Positions 34,607 through 44,924 of a stretch of 64,000 nt of DNA are shown in pieces. A program made the position numbers and the translations under genes. Origin of the DNA: Pilimelia columellifera (lineage in GTDB: Bacteria; Actinomycetota; Actinomycetes; Mycobacteriales; Micromonosporaceae). Location: the NCBI RefSeq assembly GCF_039532605.1, contig NZ_BAAARY010000001.1:1-64000 (forward strand). The letters are read 5' to 3'. The notes beneath the pieces are model-generated. The model did not search any database. It had not been told where the DNA came from and was given only the letters and a program-made list of their open reading frames with translations. Every line of letters starts with the position of its first letter. Positions within the stretch are counted from its first letter, which is position 1.

Positions 34607-37072
34607 ATGCCCACGACGCTGACCGAGCACCTGCGAGCCCTGACCAACGAGGCGCTCGCCGACCTGCTGCGCCACCGACCGGATCTGGTCGTCCCGGTGC
34701 CCGCCGACACCGAGGCGCTGGCCGCCCGCGCGCAGGCCCGCGCGTCGGTCGGTCGGGCTCTCGACGAGCTGGACGAGTTCACCCTGGCCGCGTTGGACGG
34801 GGTCCGCCTGACGAGCGCCGACGACGGTCGCACCAGCCTCGACGCGGTGCGGGCGTTGGCGCCCGAGCACGCCGACGCGCTGGGCGGGGCGCTGACCCGG
34901 TTGCGGGAACTGTTCCTGGTGTACGGCCCCGACATCGAGCTGCGGCTGGCTGGGGGCGTCGCGGACGTCACGTCGGCGTACCCGGCCGGTTTGGGCCGGC
35001 CGGCGGCGGCGCTGAATGCGGCGGTGGCCACCGTCTGCGCCGAGCCGGCCCGGCTACGCCGGGAGCTGCTGGCCACGCCGGCGCCGGCGCGGGCGGTGCT
35101 GGACCGGCTGGCGGCCGGCCCGCCCGTCGGCCTGGTCTCCGGTTCCCCGGACGGTCAGCCCGAACGCCGGGCCGCCGGCCGACGCGGCCGCACCGGCGGT
35201 CCGGAGCCGGACAGCCCGGTCCGCTGGCTCGTCGAACGTCACCTGCTCGCCCCGATGAACGCCCCCGGTCCCAGCGGCGTGCCCACCCCGCGCTCTGACG
35301 ACCGGTACGAGGCGGTGGAGCTGCCCCGCGAGCTGGGTCTGCTGCTGCGCCGGGAGTCCGGTCCGCTCGGGGCGCTGCGCCCGTACGCGCCGACGGTGAC
35401 TGCTGACGCCCGCAAACTGACGGCGGTCGACTCGGCCGGCGCCGGTCAGGCGATGGAGGCGGTACGGCAGGCCGAGGCGCTGCTGTCAGAGCTGGCCAAC
35501 GAGCCGGCGGCCCTGCTGCGCTCCGGCGGCGTCGGGGTGGTGGGGCTGCGCCGGTTGGCGCGGGCGATCGGCGCCCCGGAGCCCACCGCCGCGCTGTTGG
35601 TGGAGGTCGCGCACGCCGCCGGGCTGGCCGCCGAGAGCGATGTGCCCGGCGACCGCACGGCCGGCGCGCCGACGCTGTTCCTGCTGCCCACCCCCGCATA
35701 CGACGTGTGGCGGGCGTTACCGCTGGGGCGTCGCTGGGCGGACCTGGCCCGCGCCTGGTGGTCGATGACCCGTCAGCCCGGCCTGACGCTCGAACGCGAC
35801 GACCATGGCCGGCCGGTGAACGTGCTCTCCGAAGGGGTGGAGCGTTCCAGCGCCCCGGCGGTGCGCCGGGCCGCGTTGGCGACGCTGGGCGCCTTGCCGG
35901 CCGGGGTCGGCCCAGCCGCCGACGAGCTGCTGGCGCTGCTGGCCTGGCGCCGGCCGCGCCGGTTCGCCGGCCGGGCGGACGCCTTCGCCGACGCGATCGC
36001 CGACGCCGCGAAACTCGGCGTCACCGGCTTCAACGCCCTCACCTCGTACGGCCGTCTGCTGCTGGCCGACGACGACACCAGCGACGCCGACCCGCTCGGG
36101 GTCACCACGACCGGCGGCGCGAGCGCCGACCCGTTGGCCGCGGCCATCGCGCCGTTGCTGCCGGCGCCAGTCGACCATGTGTTGCTCCAGGCGGACCTGA
36201 CGCTCGTCGTGCCCGGACCGGCGGCGCCGGAGCTGACCGCCGAGCTGGAGCTGGTAGCCGAGCACGAGTCTGGCGGCGGGGCCAACGTCTACCGGATCAC
36301 CGACGCGACGGTGCGTCGGGCGCTGGACGCCGGTTACACCACCGCCGACCTGCACGAGCTGTTCGCGAAACGCTCCCGCACCCCGGTCCCGCAGTCACTG
36401 ACGTACCTCATCGACGACCTGGGCAGACGGCACGGCGGGCTGCGCGCCGGGCCCGCCGGCGCGTACCTGCGCAGCGACGACGAGGCCCTGCTTAGCCAGG
36501 CGCTGCTGGACAAACGGCTATCGTCGCTGGGGCTGCGACGGCTGGCGCCCACGGTGCTCGTCACCGCCCAGCACAGTGGACGCCTCGCGCACGCGCTACG
36601 GGAGGCCGGGTACGCGCCGATCGCCGAGGACGCCTCCGGGGTGGCGGTGCCGCACACCGCGCGCGCCCGGCGGGCTGTCGGCCCGGCTGGCCCGGTCCGC
36701 ACCGCCGCGCCGACGATGCCGGCGCTCACCGCGCCGCTGCTGGCGGGCATCGTCGAACAGATCCGCCGCGGCGACGCGCAGTCCCTGGCCCGTCGGGCGC
36801 CGGCGGCGCTACGGGCCGCCCAGGGCCGGGGCGACAGCGGGCCCACCGCGGTCCAGGCGCACGCCGACGCCATGGCGGTGCTCCAACAGGCGGTCCGGGA
36901 CCGCTCCCACGTCTGGGTCGGGTACGTGGACGCCCACGGAGCCACCCTGTCCCGGCTGGTGCGCCCGGTCTCGATGGGTGCCGGCTACCTGCGCGCCGAA
37001 GACGAACGCACCGAAACCCTGCACACCTTCGCTCTGCACCGGATCACCGCCGCCGTGGTGGAGACGCCCTGA
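34607..37072 (+). CDS. Helicase-associated protein with XPB/Ssl2 N-terminal-like and WYL-like domains
   Basis: 821 residues. The N-terminal and middle parts match the actinobacterial helicase-C-terminal/XPB-associated family (winged-helix-like regions; LTYLIDDLGRRHG block). The last 80 residues look like a WYL-type ligand-binding module (VWVGYVDAHG...SRLVRPVSMGAGYL). No Walker motifs exist, so it is not a helicase itself. It is directly upstream of the XPB helicase with 47 bp between them, which suggests a partner or regulator of that helicase. Confidence 0.78.
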   Translation: MPTTLTEHLRALTNEALADLLRHRPDLVVPVPADTEALAARAQARASVGRALDELDEFTLAALDGVRLTSADDGRTSLDAVRALAPEHADALGGALTRLRELFLVYGPDIELRLAGGVADVTSAYPAGLGRPAAALNAAVATVCAEPARLRRELLATPAPARAVLDRLAAGPPVGLVSGSPDGQPERRAAGRRGRTGGPEPDSPVRWLVERHLLAPMNAPGPSGVPTPRSDDRYEAVELPRELGLLLRRESGPLGALRPYAPTVTADARKLTAVDSAGAGQAMEAVRQAEALLSELANEPAALLRSGGVGVVGLRRLARAIGAPEPTAALLVEVAHAAGLAAESDVPGDRTAGAPTLFLLPTPAYDVWRALPLGRRWADLARAWWSMTRQPGLTLERDDHGRPVNVLSEGVERSSAPAVRRAALATLGALPAGVGPAADELLALLAWRRPRRFAGRADAFADAIADAAKLGVTGFNALTSYGRLLLADDDTSDADPLGVTTTGGASADPLAAAIAPLLPAPVDHVLLQADLTLVVPGPAAPELTAELELVAEHESGGGANVYRITDATVRRALDAGYTTADLHELFAKRSRTPVPQSLTYLIDDLGRRHGGLRAGPAGAYLRSDDEALLSQALLDKRLSSLGLRRLAPTVLVTAQHSGRLAHALREAGYAPIAEDASGVAVPHTARARRAVGPAGPVRTAAPTMPALTAPLLAGIVEQIRRGDAQSLARRAPAALRAAQGRGDSGPTAVQAHADAMAVLQQAVRDRSHVWVGYVDAHGATLSRLVRPVSMGAGYLRAEDERTETLHTFALHRITAAVVETP

Positions 37073-37119
37073 CGTGTCATGCTTGAAGATCGCTCCCCGC
37101 GGACGGAAGGCATGCTCAG

Positions 37120-38802
37120 GTGACCGGTGGACCGCTGATCGTCCAGTCTGACAAGACGCTGCTGCTGGAGGTCGACCACGTCGACGCCCAGGCGTGCCGG
37201 ATGGCGATCGCCCCGTTCGCGGAGCTGGAACGTTCCCCCGAGCACGTCCACACCTACCGACTGACCCCGCTCGGGTTGTGGAACGCCCGCGCCGCCGGCC
37301 ACGACGCCGAGAGCGTCGTCGATTCGTTGCTGCGGTTCTCCAGGTACCCGGTCCCGCACGGCCTGCTCGTCGATGTCGCCGAGACGATGGACCGCTACGG
37401 CCGGCTGACCCTGGCCAACGACCCCGCCCACGGCCTCGTTCTGCACGGCAAGGACCGGGCGGTCCTGGTGGAGGTGACCCGCTCCAAGAAGCTCGCCGGG
37501 ATGCTCGGGGCCTGGGTCGACGCCGACACGATCATGGTGCATGGCTCGGAGCGCGGCCGGCTCAAGCAGGCGCTGCTCAAGGTCGGCTGGCCTGCCGAGG
37601 ACCTGGCCGGCTATGTCGACGGCGAGTCCCACCCGATCGACCTCGCTGAGCACGGCGGCGAGCACGGCTGGCGCCTACGCGCCTACCAGCGGGAGGCCGT
37701 GGAGCACTTCTGGGCGGGCGGCTCCGGCGTCGTCGTGCTGCCCTGCGGGGCGGGCAAGACCCTCGTCGGCGCGGCCGCGATGGCCGTGGTGAAAGCCACC
37801 ACGCTCATCCTGGTCACCAACACGGTCGCCGGCCGGCAGTGGAAACGGGAGCTCATCGAACGCACCACGCTCACCGAGGACGAGATCGGCGAGTACTCCG
37901 GCGAACGCAAAGAGATCCGGCCGGTCACCATCGCCACATACCAGGTGCTCACCGCCCGTCGCGGCGGGGTCTTCACCCACCTGGATCTGTTCGGCGCCCG
38001 CGACTGGGGCCTGGTCATCTACGACGAGGTACACCTGCTGCCCGCCCCGATCTTCCGCTTCACCGCCGACCTACAGGCCCGGCGCCGGCTCGGCCTCACC
38101 GCCACCCTGGTCCGCGAGGACGGCCGCGAAGGCGACGTCTTCTCGCTCATCGGCCCGAAACGCTACGACGCCCCGTGGAAGGACGTCGAGGCGCAGGGCT
38201 GGATCGCCCCCGCCGTCTGCACCGAGGTGCGGGTGACCCTCACTGACGCCGAACGGATGTCCTACGCCACCGCTGAAACCGAGGACCGCTACCGGCTGGC
38301 CGCCACCGCCCGCACCAAACTGCCCGTGGTGAAAGCGCTCGTGGACCGACACGCGGGCGACCAGATCCTGGTCATCGGCGCGTACCTCAACCAGCTGGAA
38401 ACGCTCGGCGAGTACCTCAACGCCCCGGTCCTCCAAGGGTCGACCACGAACAAGGAACGCGAACGGCTGTTCGACGCGTTCCGGGCCGGCGAGATCGCTA
38501 CCCTGGTTATCTCCCGGGTGGGCAACTTCTCGATCGACCTGCCGGAGGCGGCGGTGGCGATCCAGGTTTCGGGGACGTTCGGCTCCCGGCAGGAGGAGGC
38601 GCAGCGCCTCGGCCGGGTGCTGCGGCCCAAGGCCGACGGACGGCAGGCGCACTTCTACAGCGTGGTGGCCCGGGACACGATCGACGTGGAGTACGCGGCG
38701 CACCGGCAGCGGTTCCTGGCCGAGCAGGGGTACGCGTACACGATCGTCGACGCCGACGACGTGATCGGCCCACCCCTGCCCGCCCCGGATTCCGTTGACT
38801 AA
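37120..38802 (+). CDS. DNA repair helicase XPB
   Basis: 560-residue SF2 3'-5' helicase. It has an N-terminal damage-recognition-like domain, Walker A GAGKT at 210-214, DEVH at 302-305, LTATLVREDGRE (the RED motif of XPB), and motif VI QRLGRVLRPK near 495. GTG start at 37120. The C-terminus ends in a short acidic tail. Its role in nucleotide excision or other repair is by homology with archaeal and mycobacterial XPB. Confidence 0.95.
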   Translation: MTGGPLIVQSDKTLLLEVDHVDAQACRMAIAPFAELERSPEHVHTYRLTPLGLWNARAAGHDAESVVDSLLRFSRYPVPHGLLVDVAETMDRYGRLTLANDPAHGLVLHGKDRAVLVEVTRSKKLAGMLGAWVDADTIMVHGSERGRLKQALLKVGWPAEDLAGYVDGESHPIDLAEHGGEHGWRLRAYQREAVEHFWAGGSGVVVLPCGAGKTLVGAAAMAVVKATTLILVTNTVAGRQWKRELIERTTLTEDEIGEYSGERKEIRPVTIATYQVLTARRGGVFTHLDLFGARDWGLVIYDEVHLLPAPIFRFTADLQARRRLGLTATLVREDGREGDVFSLIGPKRYDAPWKDVEAQGWIAPAVCTEVRVTLTDAERMSYATAETEDRYRLAATARTKLPVVKALVDRHAGDQILVIGAYLNQLETLGEYLNAPVLQGSTTNKERERLFDAFRAGEIATLVISRVGNFSIDLPEAAVAIQVSGTFGSRQEEAQRLGRVLRPKADGRQAHFYSVVARDTIDVEYAAHRQRFLAEQGYAYTIVDADDVIGPPLPAPDSVD

Positions 38803-38819
38803 GCAGCCGGGTAGGTGGG

Positions 38820-39461
38820 CTACTTCTTGCTACAGGTCCGGGTCTTCAGTTCGAGCTTGATATCAGCTTCGGTCGTGTCGAGAGCCATGTAGCCCACGCC
38901 GTCCTTGGAACTTCCCGGCTTGTGCGACAGCGCGATCGAGGATTGAAGGATGAGTTTCTTATTCAAGCCACAAGGGGTCCAGTAGTCCTCTCGTGGGAGC
39001 ACGTTGGTTACGAGGTCGGCGTAGCCGGCATCGTAACTTTCGGTCTTTTCGTGAATGCGCAGGTCCGGTCGTCCTTGCTCGCCAGGGTAGTAGTACTTGG
39101 TGTGCAGAGTGCCGGTCATTCCGCTCCCGACGTCTGCGTATCCACTCTGGACAATCTGCCGCACTGCATACTGGGTACCCTTGGCCGCCCGCAACCTCAC
39201 ACTAATTTCACACGACTTTGGCTTGTCCGCGACAGCAGGTTCCAGCCGAACTTCGTACGCGTCATAAATGACCGTCATCGTCTTGTCGCCATTAGAAAGA
39301 TTGGACTGAGCAGTCCCCTTCTCGCAGCCAGTCCCCTTAAAACTGACCCCCTCAATCACGGATTCCTTTTGGAGTGGAGCCGCGTTGGCGACGGCAGCGG
39401 TGCCCAACATGGCTATGGCACCGGCCGCAGCAACGAGAACCTTGATACGCAGGTAACCCAT
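38820..39461 (-). CDS. Secreted DUF4360 family protein
   Basis: 213 residues with a Sec signal peptide ending near ANAAP (residue 28). The mature part has the DUF4360 pattern: FKGTGC near the start, KTMTVIYDAYEVRLEP, and conserved cysteines around KSCEISVRLRA. Base composition is visibly less GC-rich than in the flanking core genes. The ATG at 39461 follows GAGGGG. The function is unknown; it is probably extracellular. A palindrome lies just upstream at 39481-39499. Confidence 0.8.
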   Translation of the reverse strand: MGYLRIKVLVAAAGAIAMLGTAAVANAAPLQKESVIEGVSFKGTGCEKGTAQSNLSNGDKTMTVIYDAYEVRLEPAVADKPKSCEISVRLRAAKGTQYAVRQIVQSGYADVGSGMTGTLHTKYYYPGEQGRPDLRIHEKTESYDAGYADLVTNVLPREDYWTPCGLNKKLILQSSIALSHKPGSSKDGVGYMALDTTEADIKLELKTRTCSKK

Positions 39462-39480
39462 GTCGATGTCCCCTCGGTTC

Positions 39481-39499
39481 ACTAAATACTTGCTTTAGT
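39481..39499. promoter_or_regulatory. Inverted repeat in the DUF4360 promoter
   Basis: ACTAAA-N7-TTTAGT is a perfect 6-bp inverted repeat in an AT-rich stretch 20 bp upstream of the DUF4360 start. It is a candidate operator overlapping the promoter. Confidence 0.4.
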
Positions 39500-39851
39500 A
39501 CCACAAAAATTCATCCAGGTAAATCGATCGGCTGGCCGCAGTCGGCGATATGTCGTCGAGGCCACTTAGCCGCGGCAGACCTCCTGGTATGAGAAGTTTC
39601 GGGGTGTATCGCACCTATTAGTTGCCGTCAAGGCCGCCTCCCGGCAAAGTCGCGCATCCCGCCGCCGGGTATCGCTGTGCGCAAGGGGCCTGAGTGTCCC
39701 AGAGCAGGGGGCGCGGGCCACCTCAAGACGGATTGTCATTCGGTCGAATATGACTTATCGGGCGCGCCGAGCCGGCTTTGCCGGAGCCTTGGCCCCGACC
39801 TGCCACTACGAAGGTAATGCAGCTCAATAGCGGCCAGATCTGCCGACACCG
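39500..39851. other. Intergenic stretch between DUF4360 and the TIR-WD40 gene
   Basis: No gene is seen. The first 40 bases are AT-rich and probably contain the DUF4360 promoter. The rest is mixed composition without codon bias, and a short CCGGC/GCCGG-type hairpin lies near 39765-39785, which could terminate the TIR-WD40 gene. Confidence 0.4.
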
Positions 39852-42800
39852 TCACCCGCCACACGTCGGGCGGTACGGAAACTCAGGGACAAAACGTCTC
39901 CATTCAGCAGCTGTAAGTCCACGGCCAACGCTGGTACAGGCGTGCATAGCCGGGTCAGCCCGGAGTTTGTTCAGCTCTGCATAATCCCAGAGGGTGATAG
40001 ATCCTGAATCCGAGGGACCATAGAATCCGCCGGCAACCAACACGTTCCGGTCCGCGCCAAATGCCATGTAGTAAGTCTGGAGATCGCTGCGCTTGAGAGC
40101 GACCAGCTGTGTTGGCTTTCCCCGATCGGTCACATCCCAAATCACCATTGCGCGGCCGACGGTTCCTGTTGCCAAAGTCTGCCCGTCCTGATTGAAGGCT
40201 AGCGCTCCAACCCAATCGCTATAGCCAGTCAGACTCGCGACCGGAGTGGGGCTAGTCGGATTCGTCAAATCCCACATCACAACGGTGCGATCGGAAGTCG
40301 CCACAGCTACGGTGCGGCCATCTGGACTGAAGGCCATCGATCTTACCCAGTCGTTGTGCTTAAACCTGGCTACCCGAATTGGAACGGAAATATTGCTGAT
40401 GTTCCACAGTTCGGTCCAAAGGCCGTAGCTGGCCGCCACGGTTTGTCCATTCGCGTTAAACGCCAGGTAGTTAGGTGTTCTGAGAGCTGAGAGGGTGGCA
40501 ACGCGATATGGACGAGCCTGGTCTGTGAGATCCCAGAATATGACTCCCATTTTACCGGGAATCGCCATTCTGCCTCCGTCTTTACTGAAGGCAATCGCCT
40601 CAGTTACGGGCTTATCGGTGGGAAATATCCGCCGCCGATCGCGCCGCACGGGATTTGCTATGTCCCAGAATGTCACACCGCCATCTTGATCAGCCGTGGT
40701 CAATGAACGCCCGCTCTGGTGGTACGCCGCTGCGATCAACGGTTTGCCGCCATGAGCGAGCTCAGCGCGCGTAGCTGGAACGCCACGAAAATCCGAAACG
40801 TTCCAGAGAGTAAGTGGTTCCCTGTACCCTCCGGTGATCAGAGTCCGGCCATCCGAGCTGAAGTTAGCACGCTGGATAATGCCAACTTTGCGACCCATGG
40901 AAAGTATTACGGGATCTGCCGAGTTCACGAGATCCCACAACGCTACCGTCCCGTCGTCGTCGCCCGCTGCAAGCAGGTTTCCGTCTGGACTAAAGGCAAT
41001 CGCGGCAATCCACCCAGAGAGGCTGCCTGTCAAATCCGCCTGCCGTTTAGGGAGAGCACGGTTCGTGACATCCCAAAGCGTCACGGCGCCCCTGCCATTT
41101 GCAGTGGCCAGAGCACTGCCGTTCGCGTTGAAAGAAGCCTGGGAAGACTTCTCACTTAGTTGATAGAGACGAATCGGCCGACTCGGTTCGCGGACGTCCC
41201 ACAAAGTAACGTCTTCAGACCTACCGATAGAAGCTATAGTGCGCCCGTCCGGGCTGAAGACTATAGTCTCCGCCCCTGAGGGTCCGGCCGGCAGAGGTGG
41301 AAGTTGCCTTGGTTGGGCTCTGTCGGTCAGGTCCCAGAACATTACTCTCCCACGCCAGCTCACGGTAGCCACGAAACGCCCGTCCGGACTGAAAGTCGTA
41401 TGAGCTATCTGGTCATCACCTGAAGACCGAGCCAGCGGGGCCAGCCTGATGGGAAGAAGGGGGTTGGATGTATCCCATAGGAGAACCCCGCCTTCTCGGA
41501 TGACGGCAAGCGTTCGTCCGTCCGGACTGATGTCCAAGGAATCAGGCGTACTATATCCACAGCCCCCGTCAAATGTGGTCAGTGGCGTAGGCATCTGTAG
41601 GTGTTTTAGAGTCGATAAAGACACAGACCCGTTCTGATTACAGGTCACCATAATGTTATTGGCGGCGGTGCCAGCCATTAAGGCGTCGTCGACTGTTCCG
41701 ATATAGTGGGTCGATGTCATGAGGCTGACAAGTTCAGCACCCGCTTGGATATCGCCTGCTTGGATATCGCGGGCGGCGAGGCCAATCATCAAGGCAGTCC
41801 TCGGGTCTGATCCGATAATCGCCTTGGCCTCGCTCGTCAGCCGGCGCCCGATGGCGAGCCGCTGCTGGCGATCTGCGTTCGCTTTCTGCCGCCCTGCCTC
41901 CACAGCGGCCTTCTTGGCCAACTGTTGCTGCTCCTCGGCGATCTTCTGCTGACGCGCTGCTTCCCTGGCCGCCTTGTCGGCCAACTGTTGCTGATCTCGC
42001 GCCCGAGCAGCGGACCAGGCTGCGAACTGCTCCTGTCGCCGCGCGTTGGCTTCCTGCCGGGCCGCCTCCGCCGACGCGCGCTTGGCCAACTCACGCTGCT
42101 GCAGCGCGAGCCGCTGCTCCCGTTGGGTCTGCGCCGCGGCATCACTCGCCCGGGATTCCTGCTGGTTGGCGTTGCTTTGCTGGCGCTGAGCCTCCTGCGC
42201 GAACCGCTCAGTGTTCGCTCGCTGCTCCGACGCCAGTTCCTCCTGCCTGCGCGTCTCTTGCATCGCGGCGGTCGCCCGCTCGCCGTTGCGTGCCGCCAGC
42301 AGCCCCGCCAGCGACGCCACGAACCCGAGCACCAGCAGCGCTGTGACCCCCACCGACCGGAGCCGACGCATCCGCCGGTGCTGCCGAACGTCCTCGCCTG
42401 CAAGCTCGTCCTTGCTCACCCCGTGCATGGGCGCGGCGAGCTGAGCGATGGCATCCCGGAACCGGGGATGCCGAAGGCTCAGATGCTGCTCTTTGCGCGT
42501 CCATCTCAAATCCAGGAACAGCGGCTCCTCGGTGAACACCCCGCGTAAGGCAGCCGGCACGGCGGTGGAGTCGTCGGTGAAGTCGCCGCGCGTCTCGTCC
42601 CACTCCCAGTGGCCGTCGGTGACGACCGGGAGAATCCGGTCGGCCGATTTAGTGGTCGTCCAGTGCTCGATCTCTCGGTTCACCCACACCGAGTTGGCTG
42701 CTGCCGGCGATGCCAACAAGACGAAATAGTGGGATTTATCCAGTGCATCCTGAATGGATGACCACAGGCCGGGCGTCACCGCCAGTCCGGTCTGATCCCG

Positions 42801-42923
42801 AAAGATCCATAGCGCCCGGCGTCGATGCCACGGCTTCGCCAACCGGTGCAGACCTCGCTGGATCATCGGCGCAAGTCGCCCGTCAGCCGCATGACTGTAC
42901 GAAATAAACCCGTTGAAGGACAT
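39852..42923 (-). CDS. TIR domain, transmembrane, coiled-coil, WD40-repeat protein
   Basis: 1023 residues. TIR domain 4-150, with FISYSH and SVWVNREIEHW, where Glu84 is the likely catalytic glutamate of NAD-cleaving TIRs. One transmembrane helix 190-211, a Gln/Arg/Ala-rich coiled coil 213-355, then about 13 WD40 repeats from 408 to 1000 (each with SPDG and ending WDLT or similar). By analogy, propellers sense a signal and the TIR domain acts on NAD or as an adaptor on the other side of the membrane. Codon usage in the repeat region is AT-richer than in neighbours, suggesting transfer. ATG at 42923 has a weak, distant G-rich site. An antiphage role is plausible, not shown. Confidence 0.85.
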   Translation of the reverse strand: MSFNGFISYSHAADGRLAPMIQRGLHRLAKPWHRRRALWIFRDQTGLAVTPGLWSSIQDALDKSHYFVLLASPAAANSVWVNREIEHWTTTKSADRILPVVTDGHWEWDETRGDFTDDSTAVPAALRGVFTEEPLFLDLRWTRKEQHLSLRHPRFRDAIAQLAAPMHGVSKDELAGEDVRQHRRMRRLRSVGVTALLVLGFVASLAGLLAARNGERATAAMQETRRQEELASEQRANTERFAQEAQRQQSNANQQESRASDAAAQTQREQRLALQQRELAKRASAEAARQEANARRQEQFAAWSAARARDQQQLADKAAREAARQQKIAEEQQQLAKKAAVEAGRQKANADRQQRLAIGRRLTSEAKAIIGSDPRTALMIGLAARDIQAGDIQAGAELVSLMTSTHYIGTVDDALMAGTAANNIMVTCNQNGSVSLSTLKHLQMPTPLTTFDGGCGYSTPDSLDISPDGRTLAVIREGGVLLWDTSNPLLPIRLAPLARSSGDDQIAHTTFSPDGRFVATVSWRGRVMFWDLTDRAQPRQLPPLPAGPSGAETIVFSPDGRTIASIGRSEDVTLWDVREPSRPIRLYQLSEKSSQASFNANGSALATANGRGAVTLWDVTNRALPKRQADLTGSLSGWIAAIAFSPDGNLLAAGDDDGTVALWDLVNSADPVILSMGRKVGIIQRANFSSDGRTLITGGYREPLTLWNVSDFRGVPATRAELAHGGKPLIAAAYHQSGRSLTTADQDGGVTFWDIANPVRRDRRRIFPTDKPVTEAIAFSKDGGRMAIPGKMGVIFWDLTDQARPYRVATLSALRTPNYLAFNANGQTVAASYGLWTELWNISNISVPIRVARFKHNDWVRSMAFSPDGRTVAVATSDRTVVMWDLTNPTSPTPVASLTGYSDWVGALAFNQDGQTLATGTVGRAMVIWDVTDRGKPTQLVALKRSDLQTYYMAFGADRNVLVAGGFYGPSDSGSITLWDYAELNKLRADPAMHACTSVGRGLTAAEWRRFVPEFPYRPTCGG

Positions 42924-43027
42924 TGACCACGGCCCCCGCAGTTCGGCACAGTCGGACGACCGATTGTCCATGCACGAGCCCAGTGAAGGAAACCGGGCTT
43001 CGGGCGGAGACCAGAATCGCAAAGGCC

Positions 43028-43920
43028 CTACAGGCGCGGCCCAGGACGCAGCAGCGGGGACCACAGATCTCCCTGGTCGGCGACCCGGGCCAGAACTTCG
43101 TCGGGCCGCAGTTGCCGGGCGGCACCGCCGGACCAGGCCGCCGCCGCCACCTCGTCCCACGTCAGCGGCGCCGACGCGGTGGGAGTGGCTCCGGCCCGCA
43201 GCGAGTACGGCGTCACCGTCGTCTTGGCGGCGTTGTTCTGGCTCCAGTCCAGGAACACCTTCCCGGGGCGGTGCCGCCTCGCCATCACCGCGGTCACCTT
43301 GGCCGGGTGGCGCTTGGCGAGCAGTTCGGCCAGTTGACGCACATACCCGGAGACCACGTCGGCGCCCTGTTCGCCGGAGATCGCGCAGGACATCTGCATG
43401 CCTTTCTTCCCGGATGTCTTCGGCAGCGGGTCGAGCCCGTCGGCGACGAGCAGGTCCCGCGCCCACAACGCCACCTCGCAGCATTCCACCAGGCCGGCGG
43501 GCGGGCCGGGGTCCAGGTCGATGACCAGCAGGTCCGGGTCGTGGCCAACCCGCCACTGAGGAGTGTGCAGTTCGATGGCGGCCAGGTTCGCCAGCCAGAC
43601 GAGGGTGGGCAGGTCGTCGGCGACGATGTAGTCGAGGGTGGTGGCGCCCTTGGTGGAGCCGGGCGCGGGCAGGGTTTCGGTCCGCACCCAGTCGGGGGTG
43701 GCGGTGGGGGCGTTCTTCTCGAAGAACGAGGGCGCTTCGACGCCGTTCGGGTACCGGATGCGGGTCACCGGCCGGTCCCGCAGGTGCGGCAGCATGACCT
43801 CGGCGATGTGCGTGTAGTAACTGATCACCTCGCCCTTAGTGAAGCCGACGGCCGGATACAGAACCTTGTCGAGGTTCGACAGCTCCAGCTCGCGGCCGTC
43901 GACGGTGACCTTGATCCGGC

Positions 43921-43924
<4 letters not shown>
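43028..43924 (-). CDS. ligD: LigD-type DNA polymerase/primase domain protein (NHEJ)
   Basis: 298 residues, the polymerase module of bacterial non-homologous end joining as a separate protein. The opening LSNLDKVLYPAVGFTKGEVISYY and the metal motif VIDLDPGP are diagnostic, with KTSGKKGMQM and the C-terminal SQNNAAKTTVTPYSLR also present. It fills gaps at double-strand breaks. Its start overlaps the ligase stop by 4 bp. Ku is divergent on the other side of the ligase. Confidence 0.93.
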
Positions 43925-44898
<974 letters not shown>

Positions 44899-44924
44899 CG
44901 GTTGACGGGTGAGGAGTGCGAAGC

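Noticed and set aside
42924..43556. 211-codon N-terminal extension of the TIR-WD40 protein
   Set aside because: It overlaps the LigD polymerase gene on the same strand in another frame and is Arg/Gly/Pro-rich without any domain.
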